Assembly: GCA_020216895.1 (NCBI GenBank)
Contig: JAIWOM010000012.1
Span: 1 to 14,898 of the forward strand
Direction: 5' to 3'
Source: Microcella sp.
GTDB lineage: Bacteria > Actinomycetota > Actinomycetes > Actinomycetales > Microbacteriaceae
DNA length: 14,898 nucleotides
In this document: one piece after another, positions 14,047 to 14,898 of the stretch
Layout of the letters: every line of letters begins with the position of its first letter
How positions within the stretch are numbered: position 1 is the first letter of the stretch
Notes under the pieces: generated by a model
Seen by the model: the letters and a program-made list of their open reading frames with translations, nothing else
What the model was told of the DNA's origin: nothing
The model's database searches: none
Translations under genes and position numbers: made by a program

Positions 14047-14898
14047 GTGCCCGTGCCGGCTGACCTCGATGCTCTCGAATCCCGCACGGCCTTCCGCGAG
14101 TGGTCCGCGCGGTCGGAGGGTCAGCGCGCCGACCCCCGCCGGTTCGGGATGCTGTGCGCGGCGCTCGGCCTCGACCTCGAGCGCCTCGGCTCTCCCGCCG
14201 GAGCGTCCCCCGCCCTCGGCGTCGTCGGGTCCAAGGGCAAGGGCACCACGGTCGCGTACGCCTCCGCGCTCCTGGTCGAGACCGGGCTGCGGGTCGGCAC
14301 CGTCTTCAGCCCGGGGCTCGTGACCAACCGCGACCGGCTGCGGGTCGACGGCGCGGTGCTGCCCGTCGACGACTACGCGGCCCTGCTCGAGCGGGTGGAT
14401 GCCGCGCTGCGGACCCTGCCGCCGCCGACGGACGGCTACCTCGGCCCGAGCGGGTTCTTCCTCGCCGCCGGGCTCGCCCATTTCGCGGCGGAGGGCTGCG
14501 AGGCGCTCGTGCTGGAGGCGGGCATCGGCGGCCGCCGCGACGACCTCGGGCGCGTCGGGCTGACGGGTCTGGCGATGGCCCAGGTGTTCCTCGAGCACAC
14601 CGACCTGCTGGGTGACACGATCGCCGCGATCGCCGGCGACAAGGTCGGTGCGGCGCGCCGCGGCGCCCGGTTCATCACGCAGCTCGCGCAGAGCGAGGAG
14701 GCCGAGGCGGGAATCCGCACTCACGCCGAGGCGATCGGCGCCGAGCGGATCCGGGTCGATGAGGAGGTGCGCGCGCCGTACGCCGACGCGGTCGGACCCG
14801 GTCTCGGCGGGATGAATGCCGCGCACGGCATGCACGCCGCGCGCCGCTTGCTCGCCGAGCTCGGGCGCCCCGACGCCTCCCCTGCCCAGGTGCGGGCC
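14047..14898 (+). CDS. FolC-like Mur ligase family protein (3' end cut by window)
   Basis: This is an ATP-dependent ligase of the Mur/folylpolyglutamate synthase fold, visible for 284 residues. The P-loop is VGSKGKGTTV (59-68), and related FolC proteins have a TNGKGS/T loop at this place. SPGLVTNRDRLRVDG corresponds to the SPHL...ER segment. LEAGIGGRRDDLGRV aligns with the FolC box E.G.GGR.DATN, but DATN is replaced. FLEHTDLLGDTIAAIAGDKVGA aligns with DH...LG.T...IA.EKAG, with Glu for the usual Asp and DKVGA for EKAGI. These changes suggest a divergent paralogue rather than the housekeeping folC. The start is uncertain: GTG at 14047 or 14053, or a GTG at 14026, with no ribosome binding site. 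It diverges from the DUF2834 gene with about nine bases between starts. Confidence 0.78.
   Translation, partial: MPVPADLDALESRTAFREWSARSEGQRADPRRFGMLCAALGLDLERLGSPAGASPALGVVGSKGKGTTVAYASALLVETGLRVGTVFSPGLVTNRDRLRVDGAVLPVDDYAALLERVDAALRTLPPPTDGYLGPSGFFLAAGLAHFAAEGCEALVLEAGIGGRRDDLGRVGLTGLAMAQVFLEHTDLLGDTIAAIAGDKVGAARRGARFITQLAQSEEAEAGIRTHAEAIGAERIRVDEEVRAPYADAVGPGLGGMNAAHGMHAARRLLAELGRPDASPAQVRA

Overview
The window is about 70% GC, is densely packed with genes, and keeps a gene neighbourhood typical of Actinobacteria: an HelY-type helicase, tatC, tatA, pafC, pafB, trmI, a PAC2 protein, uppP and an M20 peptidase. Mycobacterium tuberculosis keeps these families in broadly the same chromosomal region. 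Overall gene content suggests a Microbacteriaceae-like actinobacterium, but this is an inference from synteny and composition, not a database match.

Positions 1-7717 look like one long minus-strand operon, read right to left: HAD phosphatase, TrmI, FKBP lipoprotein, PafB, PafC, TatA, TatC, HelY (cut by the window edge). Most junctions are 4-8 bp overlaps or gaps of 3-6 bp. The one larger gap, before tatA, has its own candidate promoter and a strong ribosome binding site. The Pup/proteasome genes that lie between the pafBC and trmI regions in M. tuberculosis are absent here. A PAC2 (proteasome-assembly-chaperone-like) gene nevertheless diverges from the operon at 7793.

Positions 8738-9505 are the most accessory-looking part. 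Two 120-bp direct repeats, exactly 480 bp apart, each contain a 101-bp unit with inverted termini. They bracket one small two-helix membrane protein gene of lower GC (about 57% in the 120 bp counted). Beyond them lies a minus-strand pair, an M20 metallopeptidase followed by undecaprenyl-diphosphatase uppP.

Positions 11840-13763 hold tRNA-Leu(GAG), a perfect hairpin terminator, and a 564-residue protein. I read that protein as a full-length but motif-degenerate relative of GmrSD-type (DUF262 + DUF1524) restriction proteins. Every catalytic signature is altered while the scaffold is kept, and this is the most unusual item in the window. Its 3' end overlaps a convergent DUF2834-like membrane protein gene. 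The start of that gene lies about 9 bp from the start of a divergent FolC-like Mur ligase, which runs off the right edge.
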